From the NCBI GenBank assembly GCA_964518995.1, contig CAZFJU010000092.1:1-15878 (forward strand): DNA of 15,878 bases. The letters run 5' to 3'. A program made the translations under genes and the position numbers. This stretch comes from ZC4RG20 sp964518995 (lineage in GTDB: Bacteria; Pseudomonadota; Gammaproteobacteria; Steroidobacterales; Rariloculaceae). Shown here one piece after another: positions 5,105-12,593 of this stretch (positions are counted from its first letter, which is position 1; each line of letters starts with the position of its first letter). The notes below the pieces were generated by a model. The model made no database searches, had not been told where the DNA came from, and worked only from the letters and a program-made list of their open reading frames with translations.

Positions 5105-7419
5105 GCGGCATGCGCTCTCGGCGCGGCCGCTGGTGCCGGCCGCTGGTCCGCGCGCGGCTCGGCCACGGCGCGGCCGATACGCATCGCGTTCATGACGACG
5201 ACCAGCGAGCTGAGCGACATCCCGAGCGCAGCCAGCAACGGCGGCACGAAGCCGAGCGCGGCGAGCGGCACGACCGCGACGTTATAGCCGAGCGCCCAGC
5301 GGTGGTTCTGCTTCAAGATCCGGAGTGTATCGATCGCAATCAGCCGCGCCGGAGCGAGATGGGTGAGCTTGCCGCCGGTCAGCACGATATCGCTGGTCGC
5401 CTGCGCGAGCTCGGCGCCTTCGGCGAGCGCCACCGCGACGTCGGCGCCGCCGAGGACCGGCGCGTCGTTGACCCCGTCTCCGACCGCGATCACGCGCGCC
5501 CCGCGCGCGCGCAGCGCCGCGAGGCGCGCAAGCTTGTCCGCCGGCAGCTGTCGCGCGTGCCGCTCGGCGACGCCGAGGCTCGTTGCTACGGCGTGCACTT
5601 TCTCGGCCGAATCGCCGCTCGCGATCGAAACGCCGAGCCCCTGTGCCTCGAGCGCGTCGACGGCCGCTCGTGCGCCCGGTCGCAGGCGCTCGCTCAGCGT
5701 GAAGGCCGCGATGACACCGGCATCGTCGGCGAGCAGCACGGCGTCTTCGTCCGCCGGCGATGCGGCATGGCCGCCGAGCGCGAAATCCGCCCTGCCGAGT
5801 CGGAGCTCGCGCCCGCCGACCGTCGCGCGAACGCCGAGACCCGCCTTCGCTTCGAGATCAGCGGCCGTCTCGACCGGCCCTTCCGGGCCCGCCGCCGCGA
5901 TCGCGCGCGCAGCTGGATGCCGGCTCTCGCGCGCGAGCGCCGCCGCGAGCCGTAGCGCCTCCGCGGCTGATAATCCGCCGCGCGGCTCGACGCGCGCGAC
6001 CGCGAGGTCCGGCTCCGTCAGGGTACCGGTCTTGTCAAACACGACATGCGTCGCGTTGGCGAGTGCTTCGACCGCGTCGGGCTGCACCACCAGCACGCCC
6101 CGGCGGGCGAGGACGGCGAGCGCGCGTGTAATCGCCACCGGCACGGCGAGCGCGAACGCGCACGGGCACGAGACGACGAGCACGGCGAGCGCGGCCGTGA
6201 ACGCCCGCGACGGATCGAAGACACTCCAGACGATCGCCGTGACCACCGTCAGCGTCAGCACTCGGACGACAAAGCGCGATGCGGCGCGCTCGCCGGCCTG
6301 CGCAACCCGCGGCCGCGCGGCCTGCGCGCGACCGACCAGCTCCGCGATGCCGGCCACTGCGGTATCGCCGCCGACGCGCTCGACGCGCATCTCGGCAGGA
6401 CCGTCGATCAGCACGCTGCCGGCGACCAGCGGCTCGCCGCTGCGCCGCTCGACGGGCGCCGACTCCCCGGACAACAGCGCCTCGTCGACGAGACAGCGCT
6501 GGCCGAGCAGCACACCGTCCGCCGGAATGACGCCGCCTTCCGCAATGTGCACGCGGTCGCCCGGCGCGAGCTCGGCGATGCCGACCCGCTCGAGCTCGCC
6601 GCTCGACAGGCGGCGATCGGCATAGGGCGGCGTCAGGCGCGCAAGCGCGTCCGTGAGGTCGCCGGCGCGATGGCGGGCCCGCATCTCCACGTAACGCCCG
6701 ATCAGCAGAAAGAAGACGAACATTGATACGGATTCAAAATAAACATGCTCGCCGCCGCGCACGGCTTCGATCAGGCTTGCGGCGTAGATACCGGCGACGG
6801 CGAGCGCGACGGGCACATCCATGCCCGGCCGGCGCGCCTTCAACGAGCGGACCGCGCCGGCGAAAAACGGTCGACCCGCGTACAGCACCACCGGCGTCGC
6901 GACGAGAAAGCCAAGCCACCGGAACAGATCGCGCGTGGCCACGTCGAGCGCATCGGGATCCCCGAGGTAGAGGACCGCCGCGTACATCATCGCTTGCATC
7001 GCGCCGAATGCGGCGACGATGAGGCGCTTCAGCGCAGCCCGAGACTCGTGCCGGCGCACGTCGTCGAGCGCCTTCGCATCGAGCGGCAACGCCCGATAGC
7101 CGGCGTGCGCGAGCACGTCGAGCAAGCGCGGCAGCGATGTCGTGGGCGTATGCCACGCGATGCGTGCACGCCGGGATGCACCATTGACCTGCACGTCCGC
7201 GACGCCGGGCTCGGCCGTCAGCGCCTGCTCGATGCTGCGAACGCAGCCGGCGCAGCGCACGCCATCGACCAGCAGCAGCGCCTCGCGGCGCCCTTCGCCG
7301 ACGTCGCGAATGACATGGCGGGCCAACTCCGACCGGGCCCAGACACGATGGCCGTCGCGCCCGGCCGGTGCGCGCCGTGCACCCGCGGCGCTGCCAACGT
7401 CGTGCACATTGGCGCTCAT
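5101..7419 (-). CDS. ccoI: CcoI/FixI-type copper-translocating P1B ATPase
   Basis: 772 residues. ATG 7419 is chosen because GAGGAGGGG lies just upstream and it overlaps the preceding stop by ATGA; a longer frame enters the upstream gene. Residues about 46-115 are a heavy-metal-associated domain with C56-A-G-C59. Membrane helices follow, then the actuator 'LLSGES', the metal-site CPC at 418-420 (SCPCAFALAVP), phosphorylated D462 (DKTGTLT), the HP motif (SRHPAARAI) and GDGVND. The last membrane segments carry 'GMSLSSLVVVMNAMRIGR', typical of CcoI/FixI rather than general CopA pumps. It exports copper to the periplasm for insertion into the CuB site of CcoN. Oddity: the N-terminal cysteine-rich domain (CxxC...CCxGC) seen in most CcoI proteins is absent; residues 1-55 contain no cysteine. 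Confidence 0.94.
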   Translation of the reverse strand: MSANVHDVGSAAGARRAPAGRDGHRVWARSELARHVIRDVGEGRREALLLVDGVRCAGCVRSIEQALTAEPGVADVQVNGASRRARIAWHTPTTSLPRLLDVLAHAGYRALPLDAKALDDVRRHESRAALKRLIVAAFGAMQAMMYAAVLYLGDPDALDVATRDLFRWLGFLVATPVVLYAGRPFFAGAVRSLKARRPGMDVPVALAVAGIYAASLIEAVRGGEHVYFESVSMFVFFLLIGRYVEMRARHRAGDLTDALARLTPPYADRRLSSGELERVGIAELAPGDRVHIAEGGVIPADGVLLGQRCLVDEALLSGESAPVERRSGEPLVAGSVLIDGPAEMRVERVGGDTAVAGIAELVGRAQAARPRVAQAGERAASRFVVRVLTLTVVTAIVWSVFDPSRAFTAALAVLVVSCPCAFALAVPVAITRALAVLARRGVLVVQPDAVEALANATHVVFDKTGTLTEPDLAVARVEPRGGLSAAEALRLAAALARESRHPAARAIAAAGPEGPVETAADLEAKAGLGVRATVGGRELRLGRADFALGGHAASPADEDAVLLADDAGVIAAFTLSERLRPGARAAVDALEAQGLGVSIASGDSAEKVHAVATSLGVAERHARQLPADKLARLAALRARGARVIAVGDGVNDAPVLGGADVAVALAEGAELAQATSDIVLTGGKLTHLAPARLIAIDTLRILKQNHRWALGYNVAVVPLAALGFVPPLLAALGMSLSSLVVVMNAMRIGRAVAEPRADQRPAPAAAPRAHAA

Positions 7420-7664
7420 CGCCCCTCCTCGACCCGGGTCGCCGGCACTTTCAGCAAGCGCTCGCCGACGCCCGGAAGCTCGCCGCCCGGCTGACCGACC
7501 GCGAGCATGATCGTCACGACGCAGCCCGCGATCGACGCCGCGAACAGCACGAATGCAAGCCACGCGACCGGCGAACGCAGCACGGCGTAACCGAAATTGA
7601 AATTGGGGTCAGAGCCCTTTTGACGGAAATTGAGGCCAGAGCCCTTTTGAGTGGCGCTCCGCAT
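7416..7664 (-). CDS. Short membrane protein in the CcoH/FixH position, with repeat-derived N-terminus
   Basis: 82 residues from ATG 7664, which has GAGGAG 7 bases upstream and lies 4 bases after the ccoP stop; ATG 7682 inside ccoP is an alternative without a good ribosome site. Residues about 5-24 (QKGSGLNFRQKGSDPNFNF) are encoded by two repeat copies. Then 'LRSPVAWLAFVLFAASIAGCVVTIMLAVG' is a single membrane helix with the (R-S/N-P-x-x-W) entry seen in FixH/CcoH-like proteins. Only about 25 polar residues follow, so the periplasmic domain of full CcoH (total about 160) is missing. CcoH stabilises the cbb3 complex. The stop overlaps the ccoI start by ATGA, so it is probably translated. Identity as CcoH is inferred from position and helix only. 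Confidence 0.6.
   Translation of the reverse strand: MRSATQKGSGLNFRQKGSDPNFNFGYAVLRSPVAWLAFVLFAASIAGCVVTIMLAVGQPGGELPGVGERLLKVPATRVEEGR
7599..7650. repeat. Two direct copies of a 25-base AAATTGGGGTCAGAGCCC-type repeat
   Basis: 7599-7623 and 7626-7650 share 23 of 25 positions (period 27). The core reads GAAATTGRGGYCAGAGCCC followed by TTTTGA. A partial third GAAATTGA lies at 7593-7600. The repeat is clearly AT-richer than its surroundings. Its period is divisible by 3 and the copies keep the ccoH-like frame open. Similar 'GGGGTCAGAG' strings are, from memory, dispersed short repeats in several proteobacterial genomes, some near REP-associated transposases; none is visible here. Origin by insertion is inference. 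Confidence 0.8.
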
Positions 7665-7668
7665 GCCG

Positions 7669-8631
7669 CTACTCCTCGGCAAGGGCCGGCCGGCCCACGA
7701 CCGTTTCCGACCGCGTGCTCGTCATGAGCTGCGGGCTCCTCTTGCGCTGGGTATGCAGCCAGGCCGCGATCGCGCGCGCTTCGTCCTCGCCAAGGCGACC
7801 GCGGAACGCCGGCATCTCACCGCTGCGCCCGTCGCGAATCGAAACGATCACGCTCGCAAGATCGCCGCCGTAGAGCCAGTCGTCATCCGTCAGGTCCGGC
7901 GCGCCGAGCGCCTGCATCCCGGTGCCGTCGACGCCGTGACAGCCGGCGCACATCATGTCGTACCGCGCCTTGCCGGCCGCCGCCCAGCCGCGCGGCGCGT
8001 CAAGACCCGCAAGACTGCGCACGTACGACGCCACGTCGACCACGCCGTCCTGCCCGAGCACCTCGCCCCACGGCGGCATCAGCCCGCGGCGCCCGTCCAG
8101 AATGCTCGTCACGATGGTGTCCGCATCGCCGCCATAGAGCCAAACGGCGTCGGTGAGGTTTGGCGCGCCGAGCCCGGTGTGGCCGGTGGCCTCGACGCCA
8201 TGACACGCCGCGCAATTGTCGAGATAGAGCCTTCGTCCGAGCATGGCGACGGCATCCCCCGACGAAAAATCGTCGATCCGCCTGGCCTCGAGCGACGCGA
8301 GCACGGGCTCGAGCTTCTGCGCCGTTGTCGCCACGGCCCGGTCGTACTCCGCGGCCGACGACCACCCGAGGAGGCCGCCGAAGCTGCCAAAACCCGGATA
8401 GAGCGCGAGATAGACGAATGCAGCGACGAACATCGCCGCCGACATGATCACCCACCACAGCGGCAGCTGCCGCGCGCCCTCGCGCAGCGCTCCGTGCGCC
8501 CAGACATGCCCCGTCGTGCCGTCCGGCTTGGTCGGAATATCAACGCGCTGACAAGCCACGAACAGGAACAGCGCGATGCCAAGATTCAGCACGATCAGGA
8601 AAATGACCCAAGCCGACCAAAACCCCGTCAT
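7669..8631 (-). CDS. ccoP: cbb3 oxidase dihaem subunit CcoP
   Basis: 320 residues. Two membrane helices lie at about 7-27 and 58-78 with the linker between them, then two cytochrome c domains. Haem 1 is C140-A-A-C143-H144, with a Met ligand in 'GLMPPWGE' (M185). Haem 2 is C228-A-G-C231-H232, with M273 in 'GEMPAF'. Both domains repeat the 'GAPNLTD..WLYGGD' signature of the cbb3 family. The protein accepts electrons from bc1 or a soluble cytochrome and passes them to CcoO. The N-terminal 'FWSAWVIFLIVLNLGIALFLF' and 'PLWWVIMSAAMF' are typical. The start overlaps the ccoQ stop by ATGA. The C-terminus ends 20-odd residues after the second domain, as usual. Confidence 0.97.
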   Translation of the reverse strand: MTGFWSAWVIFLIVLNLGIALFLFVACQRVDIPTKPDGTTGHVWAHGALREGARQLPLWWVIMSAAMFVAAFVYLALYPGFGSFGGLLGWSSAAEYDRAVATTAQKLEPVLASLEARRIDDFSSGDAVAMLGRRLYLDNCAACHGVEATGHTGLGAPNLTDAVWLYGGDADTIVTSILDGRRGLMPPWGEVLGQDGVVDVASYVRSLAGLDAPRGWAAAGKARYDMMCAGCHGVDGTGMQALGAPDLTDDDWLYGGDLASVIVSIRDGRSGEMPAFRGRLGEDEARAIAAWLHTQRKRSPQLMTSTRSETVVGRPALAEE

Positions 8632-8837
8632 AGCGCCGCCTCCCGATCGATCGTTTGGGCGCGCGTCGCAGGCGCCGCGCCGTCGGTCGGCCCTTCACCG
8701 TCCATCATCGGCAGCTCTGCGAGCGCGTCGAACGCGCGCCGGTGCCGCGGGCGCCACGCCCACACCCAGATGCCGATGAACACGGCCATCATGATCAGAA
8801 TCACGACACCTACGAGGTGTCCCCACAGTCCGCTCAT
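8628..8837 (-). CDS. ccoQ: cbb3 oxidase small subunit CcoQ
   Basis: 69 residues. ATG 8837 is fixed by its ATGA overlap with the ccoO stop, and its own stop overlaps the ccoP start in the same way. One membrane helix (about 7-29, rich in Val, Ile and Trp) is followed by 'AWRPRHRRAFDALAELPMMDGE', the familiar CcoQ/FixQ pattern of basic residues then a short acidic segment. CcoQ has no cofactor and helps stability of the complex. The C-terminal extension (DGAAPATRAQTIDREAAL) is a little longer than in the shortest homologues. Confidence 0.9.
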   Translation of the reverse strand: MSGLWGHLVGVVILIMMAVFIGIWVWAWRPRHRRAFDALAELPMMDGEGPTDGAAPATRAQTIDREAAL

Positions 8838-9451
8838 TTCGCCGCTCCCGTGCCAAGCCCCTGCAGATAGGCGATCAGCGCATCGAGCTCGGTCTTGCCG
8901 TCCACCAGCGCCGGCGCGACCTCGATGTCTTCGTCGGCGTACGGATCGCCGAGGCGCTTGAGTGCGCGCATCCGCGCCATGATGTCCGCCGGGTCGATAC
9001 CCGCATGCGCAAGCCACGGATAGTTCGGCATGTTGGAATCCGGCACGACATCGCGCGGCGCGATCATGTGCCGGCGATGCCATTCGTCGGAATACTTACC
9101 GCCGATCCGCGCCAGATCCGGGCCCGTGCGCTTCGACCCCCACTGGAATGGCCGGTCGTAGACGGACTCACCCGCCACCGAGTAGTCGCCGTAACGCTGC
9201 GTTTCGAAGCTCAGCGTACGAATCATCTGCGAGTGACAGACATGGCACCCTTCGCGCACATAAACGTCGCGGCCGGCGAGCCGCAGCGCGTCATAGGGCT
9301 CGATGCCCGGCGCCGGCGCCGTCGCGTGCGCCCGCATGAACAGCGGCGTGATCTCCGCAAGGCCGCCGAGAGCCACCATCATGGCAATAAGGATCGCAAG
9401 CAGGCCTGCATGCTTCTCGATCGCCTCGAAATACTTGTATCGCAACTTCAT
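8834..9451 (-). CDS. ccoO: cbb3 oxidase monohaem subunit CcoO
   Basis: 205 residues, a normal length. One N-terminal membrane anchor (about 16-35), then a periplasmic cytochrome c domain. The haem motif is C69-H-V-C72-H73 in 'YVREGCHVCHSQMIR', a CcoO hallmark. The axial Met is M141 in 'DSNMPNYPWLA'. Other conserved family blocks are 'GDYSVAGESVYDRPFQWGSKRTGPDLAR' and 'YSDEWHRRHM', a hallmark set that separates CcoO from other cytochromes. It passes electrons from CcoP to haem b in CcoN. A ribosome site (GGAGG) lies 6-8 bases upstream in the 15-base gap from ccoN. Confidence 0.97.
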   Translation of the reverse strand: MKLRYKYFEAIEKHAGLLAILIAMMVALGGLAEITPLFMRAHATAPAPGIEPYDALRLAGRDVYVREGCHVCHSQMIRTLSFETQRYGDYSVAGESVYDRPFQWGSKRTGPDLARIGGKYSDEWHRRHMIAPRDVVPDSNMPNYPWLAHAGIDPADIMARMRALKRLGDPYADEDIEVAPALVDGKTELDALIAYLQGLGTGAAK

Positions 9452-9466
9452 CTCGCGTCCTCCGCA

Positions 9467-10921
9467 TCACAACGGCGACGGTGCGCCGTGCGCAGCCGCC
9501 TGCGGAATCGGAATACGGATGGCCTGTGTCCGCTTGGCCCGCGCGGGCGCCGCCGTATGCCACATATTCCACGCCATCACGACCATGCCGCCGACGATCA
9601 GCAGCCCGCCGACCAGGCGCAGCACATAGAGCGGCTTTACCGCGATCAGGCTCTCGAGGAAGCTGTAAGTCAGCGAGCCATCCGCATTCGTCGCGCGCCA
9701 CATCAGCCCTTCGATGAGCCCAGCGGCCCACATCGACGCCACGTATAGCAACAACCCGGCGACGTGCATCCAGAAATGCACATTCATCGCGCCGATCGAG
9801 TGCATCGCCGGTTGGTCGAGGGCACGCGGCGCCATCGCATACAGGGAGCCGATCGTGATCATTGCGACCCAGCCGAGAGAGCCCGAATGCACGTGCGCGA
9901 CGGTCCAGTCCGTGTAGTGCGACAAAGAGTTCACGGACTTGATCGCCATCATCGAGCCCTCGAACGTCGACGCGGCGTAGAACACCAGCGCGACCACCAT
10001 GAACTTGACGGCGGGGTCGGTGCGCAGCTTGTCCCAGGCGCCGTTGAAGGTCATCAGGCCATTGGCCGCGGAGCCCAAGCTCGGCATCAGCAAGACCAGC
10101 GAGAACGCCGCGCCGACGGACTGCACCCAGTCGGGTAACGCCGTGTACTGCAGGTGATGCGGCCCAGCCCACATATATACGGAAATCAGCGCCCAGAAAT
10201 TGACGATCGAGAAGCGATAGCTCCACAGCGGCTGCTGAGCTTGACGCGGGACGAAGTAATACATCATCCCGAGGAAGCCGGCGGTGAGGAAGAACGCAAC
10301 GGCGTTGTGGCCGTACCACCACTGCACCATTGCGTCGACGACGCCGGCATAGACCGGGTACGACTTCGTCAACGACACCGGAATCGCGATATTGTTGACG
10401 ATGTGCAGCAAACCGACCGCGATGATGAACGCGCCGTAGTACCAGTTCGCGACATAGATATGCTTGATGCGGCGGCGCGCAAGCGTTGCGAAGAACACGG
10501 CTCCGAACGCGACCCAGACCGCGGCGATCAGGATATCGATGAACCACTCGGGCTCGGCGTACTCCTTGCTCTGCGTGAGCCCGAGCGGCATTGTGACCAT
10601 CGCCAGCGCGCACGCGGTCTGCCAGCCCCAGAACGTAAAACGCGCCAGCCCGCCAAGCGCCAGCCGCGCATGGCCGGTGCGCTGCACGATGTAGTAGCAC
10701 GTGCCCATCAGCGCCGAGCCGCCAAACGCGAATACGACGCCGAATGTGTGGTCGGGACGCAGACGGCCGAATGTGAGCCAAGGCACATCGAAGTTCAGCG
10801 ACGGCCACGCGAGCTGCGCTGCGACGAATACGCCGATAACCATGCCCACGAGGCCCCACACGGTCGCCGCGAGCAGGAAGAGACGGACGACGTGATCGTC
10901 GTAGGTCTCCGTCCGCTTCAT
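9467..10921 (-). CDS. ccoN: cbb3 oxidase catalytic subunit CcoN
   Basis: 484 residues, twelve hydrophobic segments. All metal ligands are present, each offset by -2 from the Pseudomonas stutzeri numbering I remember: H58 and H345 (low-spin haem b), H343 (haem b3), H205, H255 and H256 (CuB), Y249 (cross-linked Tyr) and E321. The signatures 'WWYGHNAVAF', 'SVYMWAGPHHLQY' and 'TDWTVAHVHSGSLGW' are unmistakable. It reduces oxygen to water with high affinity at the inner membrane. Ribosome site GGAGGG lies 7 bases before the ATG. It starts the ccoNOQP cluster. I saw no TTGAT-N4-ATCAA (FNR/Anr) site in the 122 bases upstream, so regulation may run through a promoter further up. Confidence 0.98.
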   Translation of the reverse strand: MKRTETYDDHVVRLFLLAATVWGLVGMVIGVFVAAQLAWPSLNFDVPWLTFGRLRPDHTFGVVFAFGGSALMGTCYYIVQRTGHARLALGGLARFTFWGWQTACALAMVTMPLGLTQSKEYAEPEWFIDILIAAVWVAFGAVFFATLARRRIKHIYVANWYYGAFIIAVGLLHIVNNIAIPVSLTKSYPVYAGVVDAMVQWWYGHNAVAFFLTAGFLGMMYYFVPRQAQQPLWSYRFSIVNFWALISVYMWAGPHHLQYTALPDWVQSVGAAFSLVLLMPSLGSAANGLMTFNGAWDKLRTDPAVKFMVVALVFYAASTFEGSMMAIKSVNSLSHYTDWTVAHVHSGSLGWVAMITIGSLYAMAPRALDQPAMHSIGAMNVHFWMHVAGLLLYVASMWAAGLIEGLMWRATNADGSLTYSFLESLIAVKPLYVLRLVGGLLIVGGMVVMAWNMWHTAAPARAKRTQAIRIPIPQAAAHGAPSPL

Positions 10922-11043
10922 GAGAAGTCCCTCCGCAGATGGGCGCGATCCTTGCGCCCGGCGGCGGCACTGTCGTCTATTTACGTCAGCGGCGGTAGTT
11001 CGTTATTCGAGAGCGAGGCTTCGATGGACGAGAGACGCGATCC
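10922..11043 (-). promoter_or_regulatory. Leader between pirin and ccoN with a perfect hairpin
   Basis: 122 bases. GGGCGC (10941-10946) and GCGCCC (10954-10959) form a perfect 6-bp stem with a 7-base loop, just upstream of the ccoN ribosome site (10929-10934). The segment upstream of it (about 10978-11010) is more AT-rich, with TAAATAGAC on the minus strand, a weak -10 candidate. No FNR/Anr dyad is visible. The hairpin could be the end of a pirin transcript that lacks a T-tract, or could influence ccoN translation. Confidence 0.35.
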
Positions 11044-11937
11044 TCAAGACATTGGATTCGGCTCCGCCCCTGGCTCCGGCGGCAGCGGAATCCATTCTCG
11101 ATCGTCGTTGAGCGGCAGCGCCATCCGGCCGGCGCGCCAGTCCGCCTTCGCCTGCTCGATACGCTCCTTGGAAGATGAGACAAAGTTCCAGTCGATGAAC
11201 CGCTGGCCGATCGGTTCGCCGCCGAGCGCCATGACCTTGGCCGGCGCATCGGCCGTGAAGGCGACCGGCTTCCCCGGGGCCAGCACGACCAGCTCGCCCT
11301 CGGCAAAGCGCCGTCGCGCGACCTCGACTTCACCCGACGCGACGTAAAGGGCTCGCTCGGGATACTCGGCCGGCAGCGTCGCGCTACCGCCTGCGCGCAT
11401 CTCCCAGCATAGGTAGAACAGCGGCGAATGGGTTCGGACCGGCGAATCCAGACCCCATAGCGCGCCCGCGATCAGCCGCCCGGCGGCGCCGCCCTCATCG
11501 AAGCTCGGCAGCGCATCGGCGCCATAGTGAATGAATTCCGGCTCGGTCTCCTCGTCCTCGGCCGGCAGCGCCACCCAGGACTGGAGACCGTTCAGCGGCC
11601 CGCCCTCGCGGCGCGCGCGCTCGAAGCGCTCGGAGTGCGTGATGCCGCGGCCGGCGGTCATCCAGTTTACCTCGCCCGGCCGGATCGCTTGCGCCGAGCC
11701 GACGCTGTCGCGATGCATGATCTCGCCCGCGAAAAGATAAGTGATCGTAGAAAGGCCGATATGCGGATGCGGGCGCACGTCGACCTCGGGAGGAATCCCC
11801 GGCTCGAAGTCCAGCGGCCCCATATGATCGAGAAAGATGAATGGCCCGACCATGCGGCGCTTCGCAAACGGCAAAATACGTCCGACCTCGAACCCGCCGA
11901 GGCTGCGGCGCCGCTGGGAAATTACCATCTCGATCAT
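11044..11937 (-). CDS. Pirin family protein
   Basis: 297 residues forming two cupin domains. The N-terminal cupin has all four metal ligands, H57 and H59 (RPHPHIGLSTITYLF), H101 and E103 (GRGITHSER), almost the same numbering as human pirin. The block 'MVGPFIFLDHMGP' and the region 'GEVNWMTAGRGITHSE' are further signatures. The C-terminal cupin ('GLDSPVRTHSPLFYLCWEMRAGG') has lost its metal ligands, as usual in pirins. Bacterial pirins bind Fe; some oxidise quercetin, others affect metabolic enzymes. ATG 11937 follows GGAGG and is 11 bases from the upstream acetyltransferase stop, so the two are likely co-transcribed and lead toward ccoN. Confidence 0.93.
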   Translation of the reverse strand: MIEMVISQRRRSLGGFEVGRILPFAKRRMVGPFIFLDHMGPLDFEPGIPPEVDVRPHPHIGLSTITYLFAGEIMHRDSVGSAQAIRPGEVNWMTAGRGITHSERFERARREGGPLNGLQSWVALPAEDEETEPEFIHYGADALPSFDEGGAAGRLIAGALWGLDSPVRTHSPLFYLCWEMRAGGSATLPAEYPERALYVASGEVEVARRRFAEGELVVLAPGKPVAFTADAPAKVMALGGEPIGQRFIDWNFVSSSKERIEQAKADWRAGRMALPLNDDREWIPLPPEPGAEPNPMS

Positions 11938-11948
11938 GTCGCCTCCGT

Positions 11949-12593
11949 TTAAACAGGCGGGTTGTTGAGCGCCGCGAGCGCCTCGACATCACCGCCAACG
12001 ATCAGATCGAGATGACGCGTAATCCTCTCGATCGGCCAATTCCACCACGCTACAGCTTCGAGCGTGGCGACGGATGCCTCCGGGAAGCGCGTGCGAATCG
12101 GCGTTGCCGGATTGCCGCCCACGATCGTATACGCGGGCACATCCCGCGTCACGACCGCGCCCGCCGACACCACGGCGCCGTTGCCGATGCGCACGCCCGG
12201 CATGATCAGCGCTTCATAACCGATCCAGACATCATTCTCGACGACCGTATCACCCTTGTACGGTAAATCCGCCATCTGCGGCATGACCTTCTCCCAACCA
12301 CCGCCGAAGATTTGAAAGGGGTACGTGGAAATGCCGGAAAGCTTGTGGCTCGCGCCGTTCATGATGAAGCGCACACCGCGCGCGATCGCACAGAACTTGC
12401 CGATAACCAGCCGATCGCCCATGAATGGAAAATGATAGAGAACGTTGCGCTCGAACCCCTCTGAATCATCGGGATCGTCGTAGTAGGTGTATTCCCCGAC
12501 AATGATGTTCGGGTTGTTGATCGTATTGCGGATGAAGCAGACTTGCGGGAAGCCTTTCATCGGGTGCTTGTCGCCAGGATCCGGGCCGTTCAA
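11949..12593 (-). CDS. Vat/CatB-type xenobiotic O-acetyltransferase (left-handed beta-helix)
   Basis: 214 residues from a TTG start at 12593, chosen because GGAG lies 7 bases upstream and because the N-terminus (NGPDP...PMKGFPQVCFIR) then lines up with Vat(D) (MGPNPMK...). ATG 12560 would give 203 residues but has no ribosome site. Similarity to streptogramin A acetyltransferases runs the whole length: 'VGEYTYYDDP', 'VLYHFPFMGDRLVIGKFCAIA', 'IMNGASHKLSGISTYPF' with probable catalytic H83 (His82 in Vat(D)), 'ENDVWIGYEALIMPGVRIGNGAVV' hexapeptide repeats, 'GGNPATPIRTRF', 'WWNWP'. It acetylates a hydroxyl group using acetyl-CoA; an antibiotic is possible but the natural substrate is unknown. Chromosomal members of this group are common and need not confer resistance. 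First gene before pirin. Confidence 0.9.
   Translation of the reverse strand: MNGPDPGDKHPMKGFPQVCFIRNTINNPNIIVGEYTYYDDPDDSEGFERNVLYHFPFMGDRLVIGKFCAIARGVRFIMNGASHKLSGISTYPFQIFGGGWEKVMPQMADLPYKGDTVVENDVWIGYEALIMPGVRIGNGAVVSAGAVVTRDVPAYTIVGGNPATPIRTRFPEASVATLEAVAWWNWPIERITRHLDLIVGGDVEALAALNNPPV

Noticed and set aside
5363..6625. Plus-strand frame of 420 codons opposite ccoI, rich in Ser, Ala and Thr
   Set aside because: Antisense shadow of ccoI; its composition reflects the complement of GC-rich codons, and no domain is visible.
7593..7650. Possible CRISPR or integrase attachment site at the 25-base repeat pair
   Set aside because: Only two copies separated by 2 bases, no spacers, no cas genes, no integrase or tRNA nearby.
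9291..10970. Minus-strand frame of 559 codons over ccoN
   Set aside because: It overlaps ccoN in another frame; ccoN has all oxidase ligands, while this translation is Arg-rich and has no family match.
10922..11043. FNR/Anr site before ccoN
   Set aside because: I looked for TTGAT-N4-ATCAA on both strands; only isolated half-like strings (such as TTGAGGATCG) are present, without a matching partner.
11949..12593. Calling the acetyltransferase a mobile streptogramin-resistance gene
   Set aside because: It is full-length Vat/CatB-like, but base composition matches the neighbours and no insertion sequence or integron is visible, so acquisition is not supported.
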